DNA from: Luzula sylvatica
Taxonomy: Eukaryota > Streptophyta > Magnoliopsida > Poales > Juncaceae
Assembly (NCBI GenBank): GCA_946800325.1
Contig: OX326958.1
Span: 66,258,366-66,322,365 of the forward strand
DNA length: 64,000 bases
Direction: 5' to 3'
Shown here: in pieces, positions 25,773-37,640 of the stretch
How the letters are laid out: every line of letters begins with the position of its first letter
Position numbering within the stretch: the first letter of the stretch is position 1
Notes under the pieces: model-generated
The model's input: only the letters and a program-made list of their open reading frames with translations
Told to the model about the DNA's origin: nothing
The model's database searches: none
Translations under genes and position numbers: made by a program

Positions 25773-27165
25773 CAGGGCCGGCCCATGTGTAAAGCCCATG
25801 GAACATGGTCTCGGGTCCAACTTTTTTTGGGGGTCCAATTTTTTTTTTTTTAGTATACAGATATATACTTGAAATTTTGGCGACCCCTCTTTTCTCTCTC
25901 TCTCTCTCTGGCAACGATTCGAGCAAGAAGTTCGATCTAGGGTTTGGCGATTCTCTCTCTCTGGCGATGGCGACGATTCGAGCAAGAAGTTCGATCTAGG
26001 GTTTGGCGATTCTCTCTCTCTCTGGTGACGATTTGAGCAAGAAGTTCGATCTAGGGTTTGGCGATTCGGGCGACGATTCGGTTGCTTGTTTATTGATTTT
26101 GTTGCGGTTTGATAAGTGTTTGTAAGTGAATTTAATTTGGAAAGCTCGATTTTGATCTGGATCAGTTAGAAAATTTGTGAAACGTTTCGAGCTTTTTCTA
26201 TTAGCATATTTATTGACTTGAATTTGTTCTAATTCTGAACATCGGTTGCTTGTTTTGGTCTCTCCAGCTTTGATCTAGAATTTTCACTTAATTAAGATGA
26301 TTTTTCATTGATAATGTTTCTTGCTTTTTTGTTCTCAATATAAGTTGATTTGGGTCGATATCAATTTTAGCCAAACTCTTTCTTCTATTAGTTTCTTAAC
26401 ATCAATTTGGGACTTCCAATTCTGAATTCATAGTTACTTTTTGCTAAAATTCAAAATTTTAAATCCTTCCATCCGATCTGTTACTCTTACCTCTGAAATA
26501 ATTGTGAGGGATGTTGCCTCCACCAGTTTCATTTTTTTTTTTTTTTTTTTTTTTTTTTGCATTTAAACAGATACTATATGGTCGGTTTGGAATCAAATTT
26601 TATATTAATCCTTAGTAAATTGTTGTCAGTTTCAATTAATCCGGTTTTAGTTCTCTCTGGATTCATATTTGGTATTAAATGCAATTAATTTTGGTCTAAC
26701 AAGTACCTGAAACATGTACCCCTTTTACCTTCTTTGACCTCTCGAAATTTGTTTTGTTTTAAATCATGAATTTTGAGATTTACAATATCTTTCTCTAGTT
26801 TTTCTAATGGTTGACTTGTGTTTTATTACATTCTAATATAATTTATCTTCTTTGCCTAATTACTTAATTTCAGCAAATAAATGTCCTTTTCATTTTAATA
26901 TGCAAACTATGAAACATTAATGCTTGTATTAATTTGCATGTTGCTTGTTCTTCAGGTACATTTCTTGCTAGAGAGAGTCCATTAGCAAAATAGGAAAGTT
27001 TTCATTAAAATTTGCAAGGAAAAAAGGAGAATTTTGAGATTTTAAGGACAAAATTAATGTAATATTTTTTGAATTTTATTTTTGATATTTTTGAGTATGT
27101 TAATGAATTTGCGGGTTCAATTTTTAATTTGACTTCGGGCATTTCAAAACCCCGGGCCGGCTCTG
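25773..27165. mobile_element. Non-autonomous hAT element
   Basis: TIRs CAGGGCCGGCCC and inverted CAGAGCCGGCCC are flanked by a perfect 8-bp TSD GACATGGT (25765-25772 and 27166-27173). The left part has three tandem units of 55-59 bp (starting about 25914, 25973 and 26028) sharing TTCGATCTAGGGTTTGGCGA. A T-run at 26528-26558 follows. The body resembles a leader plus intron of a hAT gene, with no transposase left. Confidence 0.93.
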
Positions 27166-27870
27166 GACATGGTGCATGAAGACCAGGAGTGTGATGAACT
27201 TTATGAAGGTATAAAATCAACTTCTTTAAATGCCTCATCAGATCATGCTAGTCCATCTAGCATTAAATCATTGGATAGGTCACTAAATAATTCAATCCAC
27301 ATATTAGGCCCTTCTCATAGTGGCCACTCGAGCCCAATTAAAAATTCATGCATTAAAAAGGAAATAAATATAAAGACTGTACATAAAAATAAACCCAAGG
27401 AAAAAAAGGCAATGGGCCGGACTATGTTCAAACCACACCAGGTCAAAAGGGTCCGATCAACCATTATTAAAGGAAAATCAAATAAAGATTCTAACCCCTT
27501 GGCCCATAAAAATAACACAAAAAGTAATATAAATTCAATTAAGGAAGGCAAAACTAAGAACTCAAAAACTAGGATGGAAGTTTCATCAACTTCTAATAAA
27601 ACGAAAAAGACTAAAAAAACTATGGGATTAGTCGAGTCTCTGGAGGAAGAAAAAATTAAAAGAACATGCCTAAGCTTACCAGACATTCAAAAAGTAGTAA
27701 CATGTTTAGGCATAACCAAGGTTAAAGACCCTACCATTATTGTTGATAACATAAATAATAACCCCACCATATCCATGATTCAACAAGATATGCAAACTAA
27801 AAATGATTTATTTAGCTGTCCTATAATAGACTCTCTATCCCCAATATCACTATGACTAATACACATAAAT
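27166..27870 (+). pseudogene. Zinc-knuckle TE protein remnant, 3' part
   Basis: Removing the hAT and one TSD joins GAC ATG GTG CAT GAA in frame with the preceding segment. The frame continues about 229 codons to TGA at 27853-27855. The product is Lys/Asn/Ser-rich (for example TKKTKKTMGLVESLEEEKIK) with no recognised domain. The composition fits a disordered tail of a TE nucleic-acid-binding protein. Confidence 0.55.
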
Positions 27871-27874
27871 AATA

Positions 27875-27990
27875 ACCCCGGAATCTGTTTATGTATAATC
27901 TTATTCCACACTTATTGATTCTCATGAACGCGTACGTTCGTTTATTCTTATATGTATTATTTTACCGTTGATTTAAAACTATATTTTCTT
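27875..27990. repeat. LTR end fragment related to the TGAAGG copia LTRs
   Basis: It shares GAACGCGTACGTTCGTTTA, then TTGATTTAAAACTATATTTT, with the terminal 120 bp of 17281-18396 in the same orientation. It ends in TTTTCTTA rather than CTTCA. The rest of the LTR is absent. Confidence 0.65.
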
Positions 27991-28245
27991 AAAAACACAC
28001 TCTTTCGCCCGAGGGTCTGGCGAAAAAGAGTAAATGAAAAAATGTGTCCACCTGCACATAGTGTCTCCTCGGGACTCACAGTACTAGGAATGCACTCTTT
28101 TGCCAGACCATCTGACGAAAGAATTTTAACAGTGCTAAACCATCATTAACAGCCAAAATTATGTTTTAAGCTCTTTCGCCAGACCCTCTGGCGAAAGTCC
28201 AAACTCTTTCGCGAGTCCCTCCGATGAAAGAGCTATATTTTCAAT
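27990..28245. repeat. Four imperfect CTTTCGCC...GGCGAAAG hairpins
   Basis: Near 28001, 28093, 28171 and 28203, a CTCTTTCGCC-like arm is followed by about 8-10 nt and a GGCGAAAG-like arm. The spacing and motif resemble subterminal repeats of a CACTA-type element, but no CACTA terminus is preserved here. Confidence 0.5.
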
Positions 28246-28704
28246 TTGCTAAACTTTCTAGCTATTCCTATAAATTTTGTTTATCATGTATTTTTTTCAG
28301 TACGGGGTGTACATGAAAGTTCTCAACCCGTCTAACCCGTCCAAACTAGCCCGGCCTGATTCGTTTTTTGCGGGTTTGAAAATTGTTGGCGGTTGAGATT
28401 TTGATCGGGTCCGGATTGAGATTTTGAATGACCCGAAAATATGGATTGGGTCATGGGTTTGCGATTAAAAATTCATATTAACCTGACCCATATAATTTCA
28501 AGTTTCCAATTATTTGTTAATATCTATTATAAATTATACGATATGATATTTTTCTTCAATTTTATAGCCATAATTTATTCGTAATAATTTTCAATTATGA
28601 TTTTTGAGTTATAAATACTCATTATAATAAGTTAGTGAATCGAAAAATCCCGTTATAAATAGCTAAAGAATACGGAGGGCTTTGACCTTGATTAAGGTAT
28701 TCTT

Positions 28705-30201
28705 TGTTGGTTCAAATTTCCTAGGGTTTGATTATCTCAAAATAATGTCGATACCACTAATCTATTTGCGAGAGTGACATTTATAGGGATAGAAGACATA
28801 ACCCACAAAAGGATCAAAAGAAGAATCAAGACGTCGCAAGTCAAGACGGTGAAGAAACGATGGCACGAAAACGCATGATCAAGTGAAGATATCAAGACAT
28901 CGAAGATTCCGCAAGTTGGGGTATCAAACAAATCACCAAAACAATTTATAGGTATCCCTAAACTTGTTTATAAATTATTAATCTCAAAATTAGTCAAAGA
29001 AATATATTCGAAATTCATCAAAAAGATGAAATAGCAAATGAGGCTGACAGAAATATGTCCGTTATAACGGACCATCAATGTCCGTTGTAACAGACCTTCT
29101 CGTCCTCTTCAAGAATGGCAAACACAGTATAGTCCGTTACAACGGATTCACCAGTCCGTTATAACGGACACCCACCAAGCGTTGTAACAAAAGTTTCACC
29201 GTTACAACGCTAATTAACGCCAACTTGAAGAAAAGTCACAGAACTACGTCCGTTGTAACAGACATTGAACTCACTTCAGTATACCAAATATTACTCCATG
29301 TCCGTTGTAACGGAATAACCAATCCGTTGTAACGGACAAACACCAACCGTTGTAACGGAATAATCTTCGTTATAACGGATATATAAAACAAACCTGAAGT
29401 GAGGTCATAGTTGAACGTCCGTTGTAACGGACTGTGTAGTTCGTTATAACGAACTCTTAATTCATGATCTCCGTTATAATGGACCTTATTTCCGTTATAA
29501 CGGACTATGAAAAATACGAATATATTGGCCGTAACGGCTAGTTTGACTTCTGGTCCGTTGTAACGGACTATATGTCCGTTGTAACGGATTGTGCAGAAAA
29601 AGCAAGATAAGGGAAGGGTCTATGTGTTCTATAAAAAGAACCCTTCCCTCACTCTCTCTCATCATCTCAACCAATATATTTTTCCAATCAAAAGAGAGAA
29701 TCCTAGCTTTAAATCTTGAGCTTAATCATCTAAACATTCTTAGAGATTATTAGATCCAATTTCGAATCCACTACTAAACGATTCCCAATTTGCGTGACCG
29801 ATCACGACTAGTTCGTTAGTAGTAAATTGTAATAGGCTAGTTACTAATTGTAAAGCCAGCCATTCATCGATAAATTCGTGTAAATCGATCAAGGCAAACC
29901 TTGTAATTGTTTGAGGTGGGTATTCAATCGAAAGCCGAAAAGGCGCAAGGCAACCCCGGAGACGTAGGTACTTGCAATCAATCGAGTCGGTCGATTAAGC
30001 AAGTAGCCAGTGAGTTAAAGCTACAGAGCAACCACCTACTGAACTCCGTAAACAAATATCGCGTGTTATTTGTTTCGGTATTGTATTTCTTTCTCTAATT
30101 TATTTACGCTTCCTCACAAAATTGTAATTGTATTCCATTACCGCGAAAATTGGACCTTAGGACTTCCTATTCACCCCACTCTAGGTCTAAATTAGACAAC
30201 A
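28705..30201 (+). repeat. Solo LTR with palindromic CCGTTRTAACGG array
   Basis: It begins TGTTGGTTCAAATT and ends TTAGACAACA, flanked by a perfect 5-bp TSD TTCTT (28700-28704 and 30202-30206). No internal region or second LTR is nearby, so it is a solo LTR. About 17 copies of a palindromic motif of the form GTCCGTTRTAACGGAC lie at 29055-29590. A TATA-like CTATAAAAAG at about 29630 follows the array, placing the array in the U3 promoter region. It is related to the LTR at 37641-39111. Confidence 0.9.
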
Positions 30202-30781
30202 TTCTTTTTTTCCAAATTTTTTAAAGATAAAATATTTGATTGTTGTATTGTGTCTCATATTATTTTTTTACTTTCTTACAATATTATATGAAAAAATTCA
30301 TGCTTAATATGAATATTTAATTGTTTCATTTATAACATCATGATTCTTCACTAATGTATGTGATGAAATTATCAAAAATCAAAATTAATGTTTGTCATCT
30401 TAAACTTTTAAAAAAAATCATATGCACAAAAAATATTAGATGGTATAAATGCCTTGTATAGTTGTGGCTAGTGGAAGAAAAACGATTTCTTTGATTATTT
30501 GTTAGTAAATATATATAGGTACATAAATCTTGTTATTTCTTTTTCTGTTTACATTATTATTCTTGGAATTCTAATTGGCATCTCGAGGTTAAATTTTTTG
30601 TTAATAATATTTTATTATAAATCTATGAACTAAAATTCAAATAATTAATGTTATATTTTTTATTGAAGTTCAAGTGAAATAAGTTTGATTTAGATTTGAG
30701 TATTTGTAAGAAATATTTCTGTAATTTAATTACATAATTCATTTTACATACTTTTATCAACATATATTGTAATATTATATA

Positions 30782-33134
30782 GGAAATTTTTTAGAAGTAA
30801 CCAAGTTTTTAAACTTTATACCCGAAATAACCAAGTTTTGAACATAATTCTCAAAATGTCTTTTGCGGGGTACCATTCAGCGCCTTTTTTAAATAGCGGG
30901 GAACCATTCAGCGCCTTTGTTTACCGAGTAATTAAGGCAGTTAAATAAAGGCGCCGAATGAAACAGCGCCAGGCGCTGAATGATTCAGCGCCATTTCACA
31001 TATCTTTTTAAAAAAAAAAATTATTCCACTCCAAGATGTACCCGCCGAATTCTCCATTATTTAGTTATTACTTTCAATTATATTGATAATTAAGATATAC
31101 AATTAAATATTCAGGAAAATTTATTCAAATTTATGAATTTGAATGAATATTAATTATGTATTAAGTTAACAGCTAATATGTAATGGTTATTATTTTAATT
31201 AAATATACGAATCGAAATTATCCAAATTTTATCATAACATTTCTATGTTATAATTAATATATTTAATTAAAATTATAACCAGTACATGTTAGCTATTAAC
31301 TTAATATGTAATTAATAATTGTTCGAATTCATAAATTTGAATAAATTTTACTGAATATTTAATTATATATCTTAATTATCAATATAATTGAACGTATTAA
31401 CTAAATAATGGAGAATTCGGCGGGTACATTTTGGAGAAAATTAATTTTTTTTATTTTTAATATCTGACATACACACGTGACCATGTGGAAAAAATATGTA
31501 AAAAAATTAAACCCCTCCAAAGTGTACACGCCGAATTCTCCATTATTTAGTTATTACGTTCAATTATATTGATAATTAAGATATATAATTAAATATTCAG
31601 TAAAATTTATTCAAATTTATGAATTCGAACAATTATTAATTATATATTAAGTTAACAGCTAACATGTACTAGTTATTATTTTAATTAAATATACTAATTA
31701 TGACATAGAGTAGTTATGGTAAAATTTGGATAATTTCGATTCGTCTATTTAATTAAAATGATAACCAGTACATGTTAGCTGTTAACTTAATCCATAATTA
31801 ATAATTGTTCGAATTCATAAATTTGAATAAATTTTACTGAATATTTAATTATATATCTTAATTATCAATATAATTGAACGTAATAACTAAATAATGGAGA
31901 ATTCGGCGTGTACATCTTTGGAGCGGTTTAATTTTTTTTTTTTTTAATATCACGCACTGACACACGGTTTGAAAATAAGATTTAAAAAAATTATTCAACT
32001 CCAAGATGTACCTGCCGAATTCTCCATTATTTAGTTATTACGTTCAATTATATTGATAATTAAGATATATAATTAAATATTCCGTAAAATTTATTCAAAT
32101 TTATGAATTCGAACAATTATTAATTATATATTAAGTTAACAGCTAACATGTACTAGTTATTATTTTAATTAAATATACTAATTATGACATAGAGTAGTTA
32201 TGGTAAAATTTGGATAATTTGGATTCGTCTATTTAATTAAAATGATAACCAGTACATGTTAGCTGTTAACTTAATCCATAATTAATAATTGTTCGAATTC
32301 ATAAATTTGAATAAATTTTACTGAATATTTAATTATATATCTTAATTATCAATATAATTGAACGTAATAACTAAATAATGGAGAATTCGGCGTGTACACT
32401 TTGGAGGGGTTTAATTTTTTTCTTTTTTTAATATCACTGACACACGGTTTGAATATAAGATTTAAAAAAATTATTCAACTCCAAGATGTACCCGCCGAAT
32501 TCTCCATTATTTAGTTATTACGTTCAATTATATTGATAATTAAGATATATAATTAAATATTCAGTAAAATTTATTCCAATTTATGAATTCGAATAATTAT
32601 TAATTATGGATTAAGTTAACAGCTAACATGTACTGGTTATCATTTTAATTAAATATACTAATTATAACATAGGAATGTTATGATAAAATTTGGATAATTT
32701 TGATTCGTATTTTTAATTAAAATAATAACCATTACATATTAGCTGTTAATTTAATACATAATTAATATTCATTCAAATTCATAAATTTGAATAAATTTTA
32801 CTAAATATTTAATTATATATCTTAATTATCAATATAATTGAACGTAATAACTAAATAATGGAGAATTCGGCGGGTACATCTTGGAGTGGAATAATTGTTT
32901 TTTTTTAAAATATATGTGAAATGGCGCTGATTCATTCAGCGCCTGGTGCTGTTTCATTCGGCGCATTTATTTAACACCCTTAATTACTCCCGTAAACAAA
33001 GGCGCTGAATGGTTCCCCGCTATTTAAAAAAGGCGCTGAATGGGACCCCGCAAAAGACATTTTGAGAATTATGTTCAAAACTTGGTTATTTCGGGTATAA
33101 AGTTTAAAAACTTGGTTACATCTAAAAAAATTCC
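30782..33134. mobile_element. MULE-like long-TIR element made of four tandem palindromes
   Basis: The ends GGAAATTTTTTAGAAGTAAC and inverted GGAATTTTTTTAGATGTAAC begin TIRs of about 250 bp that carry repeated CATTCAGCGCC motifs. A perfect 9-bp TSD TATTATATA flanks it (30773-30781 and 33135-33143). The interior is four units with a period of 480-486 bp, the GCCGAATTCTCC phrase starting at 31044, 31530, 32014 and 32494. Each unit is itself an inverted repeat of about 400 bp closing with GGAGAATTCGGC. No coding sequence is present. Confidence 0.92.
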
Positions 33135-33310
33135 TATTATATACTTAGCAAAAAAACCAGGCCAAACCGCGCAAATCGTCCAACCCGTCTAAGATGGGTT
33201 TGAAGTTTTTTGTAAGTATTTTGGGTTAGGTCGAAAAATCAAAACCCGATCTAACTCGATTGGGTTATAATTTCGATCAAAATCCGTTCAATCCAGTTTA
33301 TGTACATCCC

Positions 33311-34312
33311 TAAGCTGAAGTCAGATTCGCCTCAACTCATTTTACATTCTAGTGAATTTAGGAAATGGATTATTCAGGCAATATATATTGTTTGAATCCG
33401 GGGTCAGACGGGCTTGACTTACGGGTCGGATGGCTTTTTAAGACATGGGTGAGGTTAAAAATAAAATTGCCGGATTAATATGATACATATTTTTTGGTTA
33501 CTTGGACATGATATTCAGTAAATCTTTGCGAGTCTTAAACTCTGAATTACGGTTCTTCGGGTTACAAATCATTCCTGTTTTATGTAATTCCAGTTCAATT
33601 TCGCAGTTTTTTAGTCATTGACTTATCGATATATACTGATCGGGTCGAGTTCGCTGTCGAATGAATTAGGCAGATTTTTCAGATCTGGTTCAAATTTGCC
33701 TACTTTACCGAATGAGTGACAGGGCGTGCGACATCATAATTCCTTTCAAAATATTTGATATCATCATCATATTATAATTAAGGTAATTAAATGAGTTTTT
33801 TTTGTGATGAACCACAACTTTACCGGTTCTTGTGTGTGTACAGGAAATAAAAGGAGTAAGATAGAAAGATACCAATCATTGTATTTACCATCACGGATAT
33901 ACTATTTCACTGGGCTTGACGGTTTTTTACGTTTTTATCTTTGAATACTTAAATAGACTTCTTGTATATATATCTTGGTGAAAGCATAATTCAGCAATTA
34001 GAGTACAAGTTCTCTAAAGTAATTAATTAATTGCCATTTGTCAGGCCAATTATGTACGTATAAGCTTATTATGGCATTGATAAGTTGTTCGTGTATAAAG
34101 ATAAAATTTGGAGGTTTTTGCCTGAAAGAGATATATAGTCGTGTAAGTTAATATCACTGCACCAAAAAAAACGGAGTATATAGCAATTAGATTTTGGTTT
34201 ATATATTATGCCGATAGGATAATCTTTTGACTTTCATGTCAATGACACGACACATATATTATATATAGGTGTGACTTATAATGCACATGGAGAAATTATG
34301 TCTATATAATAA
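33311..34312. other. Intergenic, no gene seen
   Basis: AT-rich DNA with no long open frame, no terminal repeats I could pair, and no RNA gene signature. Confidence 0.6.
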
Positions 34313-34321
34313 AAGAATGTT

Positions 34322-37300
34322 GGGGTAATTTCAGACATGTCCCTCTAAAAACTCAAAATATCAAATTTATCCCTCAAAAAATGTGAATAACAGATATATC
34401 CCTCCAAAACTGAACTGTTATCAAATAAAACCAATATTAACGCCTCTGTTAGATTTTAACGAAAAGGAGTAAAAGGACTAATTTGCCCTTCACCTCCCCA
34501 ATGTATTCCATGGCTAATCTCGCTCACAACTCGCAAGCTTCAATTTATGGCGATTCTCTCCCCGAGTCTTCTCGCAAATCCGTATCTTGAGGATCCTCTG
34601 ACTGTACGCACGTCGCCAAGTCCATTCTGGCAAGCTCTCTTCTGGTCAATTTACATGCTCCATTTTGGCGAACTCGTGATCTCCGGTGAATCAGCAAGCT
34701 CCGTTCGGATCAACTAGAAAGCACCATTATGGCGAACCATCAAGCTCTATAATGAACCCTCATATGACCTTTCATGTTGAAGAAAAAAGTCCAGGTATTT
34801 ATTTTATTTCTGAATATTGATCGACATTGTGATTTTTTTTGGTCGATTTGGGATGAATTAAGGAAATTTTGTGTCCATTAAGGTCTATTGACTGGAAAAA
34901 TGGTTGATTGGGAACAAATTGAAGTGAAATTTTATTAATCACGACTTAATTGGGGTCAACTATGGTCCATTTAGGTTGTATTAAGGCATATTGGATCAAA
35001 AAATTGTGAATTGGGCACACTAGCGACCCTTGGGGAATCATGACGACTTGTAGAAGAATGCTTGGCCTCTAAGCACCTTCTGCCCTTTTCCGAACTGTTG
35101 TTCGATCTATATTGTAAAATTTCTATATCTATTCTCTCAAAAATTCATATTAAGTTCATGTCAAATTGACTTCTGGGTTTGTAGTACCTTTATTTGGTAT
35201 TAGTGTGTATATATAATTAATTTACCGATTACCAAATTACCTAGAACTAATTTCAGTATAATTTACCAAATTATAAGAAGCGTTATGTTCTCAATTTCTG
35301 GATTTAGGTACCAATTTAAGGGTTTAGATACTCAATTTTTGGCTTTGGTGTGTATATTAGTGTGCAATACCAATCAATCAAGCTATTTAATTTAAGGGTT
35401 TAGGTATTCAATTTTTTTTCTCTTGTTCATTGCTCACTGATTTCTGTCATGCATAGATAAATTTGGAGCTGCGATGGATGTTGCAATGCTCGTTAAGCTG
35501 CGATGGATCTGGTTTAGGAACTGATTTTGTCATTTACTCTAACTCCTAATTTCAATATGTTGAACTATATATAAATTGTGAATTTAGGTTTCCAATTTTG
35601 GTTTAAGATGTGTTGGCTCATTGATTTCTCGCTTTATTGACTACATACCGACGTAGACGAATTTCTCAAGCAGAGCCACTAACGTAGCATGATCGAGTTG
35701 GGAAGTTATTAAATTTCGAGTCGGCAAGTTATTAAAATTGTGTTCATGATTGTATCATGTTGTGATTTTTGTAATCGAGTCGGGAAATTATTTCATGTTG
35801 TGATCTTTGTAAATTGTAATCGTTTTCTAAATTGTATTCAAGTCGGGAAAATAATTGTAAAAAATATTGTGATTTTCGTAATGAGTCGCAAAATTGTTTC
35901 AAGTTGTGATCTTTGTAATCGTATTGTAAATCGTTTTGTAGAAAGTTCTAAAATTGAAATACAAAAACATAACAAAAATGACATGAAATTCAATAGTTCT
36001 AAATCATGTTGTAATCATGCCTTAATATTTTCCAAAACAACATGAAATTCAAAAGTTCTTGAAATCCAAAATAGAAGAACACAACAAAATGACATGAAAT
36101 TCAAAACAACATATCAAAATCACAACACAACCTAACAGAAAAGTTCCAAAATTGAAATCGCATAAATTTCAAAACTGAAATATTTTCCTTCATTATCATC
36201 ACTTGGTGCGTCGAAATTAACAAGAATTTGTGCGTCGAAATCTTGATTAACACAATAGTTCTTGCATAAGTTTCATCTTCGTGCGTCGAAATCTCATCAC
36301 CACTTCCACTATTATAACTACTATTACAAGAATTTTGGCTGAAAAAAAAAACAAAATTAACATCTCACAAATTCATAAATGAAGATCAGTGCAAAAAAAA
36401 GAAGAAAAGAAAAACAAAAATCACATACTCGATATTGGGCGATTCGGTCATATTCTCCCAACTAGATTTGTCGCAATCTTCAGTGCTAATATTCTGAGCT
36501 CCATCAACCTCCAAATTTATCTCAAAATTCATGTTTTTGATTCAATTGCAAGTTATTTCGCTGAGAAGAAGAGAATGAAAGGGGAAATAATTATAGGCAG
36601 ACTACATGGAACATACTAGAAAGGAGAAGAAATCTCATGGAAAAGAAAGAAGAGGAAGAGAGATTGAGCGAGTACCTTACCTCCTGCGAAAGGATGTCGT
36701 TAAGAAGAAAACGCCACTCCTTGCTCAATCTCCCGGTGAAGAGAAAAGCTTGGGAGAAGATGAAATCAAACGCCCCTCCTTGCTCAATCTCCCAGGTGAA
36801 GAGAAAAGCTTGGGAGAAGATGAAATCAAATGCCACTCATTGCTCAATCTCCCGGTGAAGAGAAAAGCTTGGGAGAAGATGAAATCAAATGCCACTCCTT
36901 GCTTAATCTCCTGGCAAATAGACAAGCTCGGCAAAGATGAAATCAAAAGCCACTCCTTTCTCAATCAGACGCCACTCATTGCTTCGCCAAAGAATCGCGA
37001 CCGAGCGGAGAAGAAATGGAGTTACGATGAAGGAAGATGAATAAGAGAGGTCACGCACAAGAAGAAGGATCAACAATAAGCATGTACTGGACTCTCCAGT
37101 ATGGTTTAGTGAATAGAAGGGTATTTTAGGAATTAATATTTTTATTTGTTATTTTAATTAAATATAAAAATTGAAATAATAACTTGTTTAACATAAATTT
37201 AACAGAAACTTAACTGTAGGGATAAATTTGATATTTTTCAGTTTTGAACGGATATTTATGATATTAATTGAGTTTAGAGAGGTTAAATATGTAATTATCA

Positions 37301-37360
37301 ATTTTGGAGGGATAAATTTGTTATTTTGGATTTTTGGAGGGATATAGGAGAAATTCCCCC
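34322..37360. mobile_element. Mutator-like element with 9-bp TSD
   Basis: The left end GGGGTAATTTCAGACATGTC and the inverted right end GGGGGAATTTCTCCTATATC continue into matching CCCTC..AAAATATCAAATTTATCC subterminal sequence. The 9-bp TSD AAGAATGTT is perfect (34313-34321 and 37361-37369). The interior has a leader-like GC-richer stretch (about 34500-34790), AT-rich sequence and a 59-60-bp tandem repeat at 36720. No transposase domain was found. Confidence 0.92.
36715..36965. repeat. 59-60-bp tandem repeat, four copies
   Basis: Units start at 36721, 36780, 36840 and 36899 and share CAATCTCCCGGTGAAGAG and AAAGCTTGGGAGAAGATG. Any reading frame here simply repeats the unit, so I do not call a gene. 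Confidence 0.9.
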
Positions 37361-37640
37361 AAGAATGTTTAGAATATGGCTGCTTCGTGTAATCTGTGTT
37401 GCATTTGTCTGTTAGGTGTGTTGATTAATCATGCAAGGCAACGAGAAGCTTCGTGGAAAGTGGAATGATGGTGCAATGAGTATCTTAATTTTTTGTATAA
37501 TTATATAGTTATATTGCTCAGGGTACAGTCAGACACGAGGCGCACATATCTCAGAATTAATGGTTTTATATAGAATAATCTCGATCGTCAATTTAGTTTT
37601 AAAATTCTTAATTATTATAATTAGAGATCGAATCATTTAT

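Larger units (their letters stand above)
28303..33310. mobile_element. Possible host element with GGTGTACAT termini, split by later insertions
   Basis: CGGGGTGTACATGAA at 28303 and ATGTACATCCC ending at 33310 are inverted counterparts, each next to repeated ACCCG/CGGGT-rich sequence and flanked by TA. Between them sit the solo LTR (28705-30201) and the palindrome element (30782-33134). The pairing is suggestive but rests on about 10 bp of TIR. Confidence 0.35.

Noticed and set aside
29055..29590. CRISPR-like repeat array
   Set aside because: The repeats are palindromic, variable and irregularly spaced, sit within a plant LTR, and have no cas genes.
35740..36045. Cys-rich 101-codon frame in the 34-37 kb MULE
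   Set aside because: Low-complexity AT-rich repeats of TTGTGATCTTTGTAATCG generate it; no family resemblance.
36606..37040. 144-codon charged protein
   Set aside because: It is produced by the 59-60-bp tandem repeat in a MULE, and several overlapping frames are equally open.
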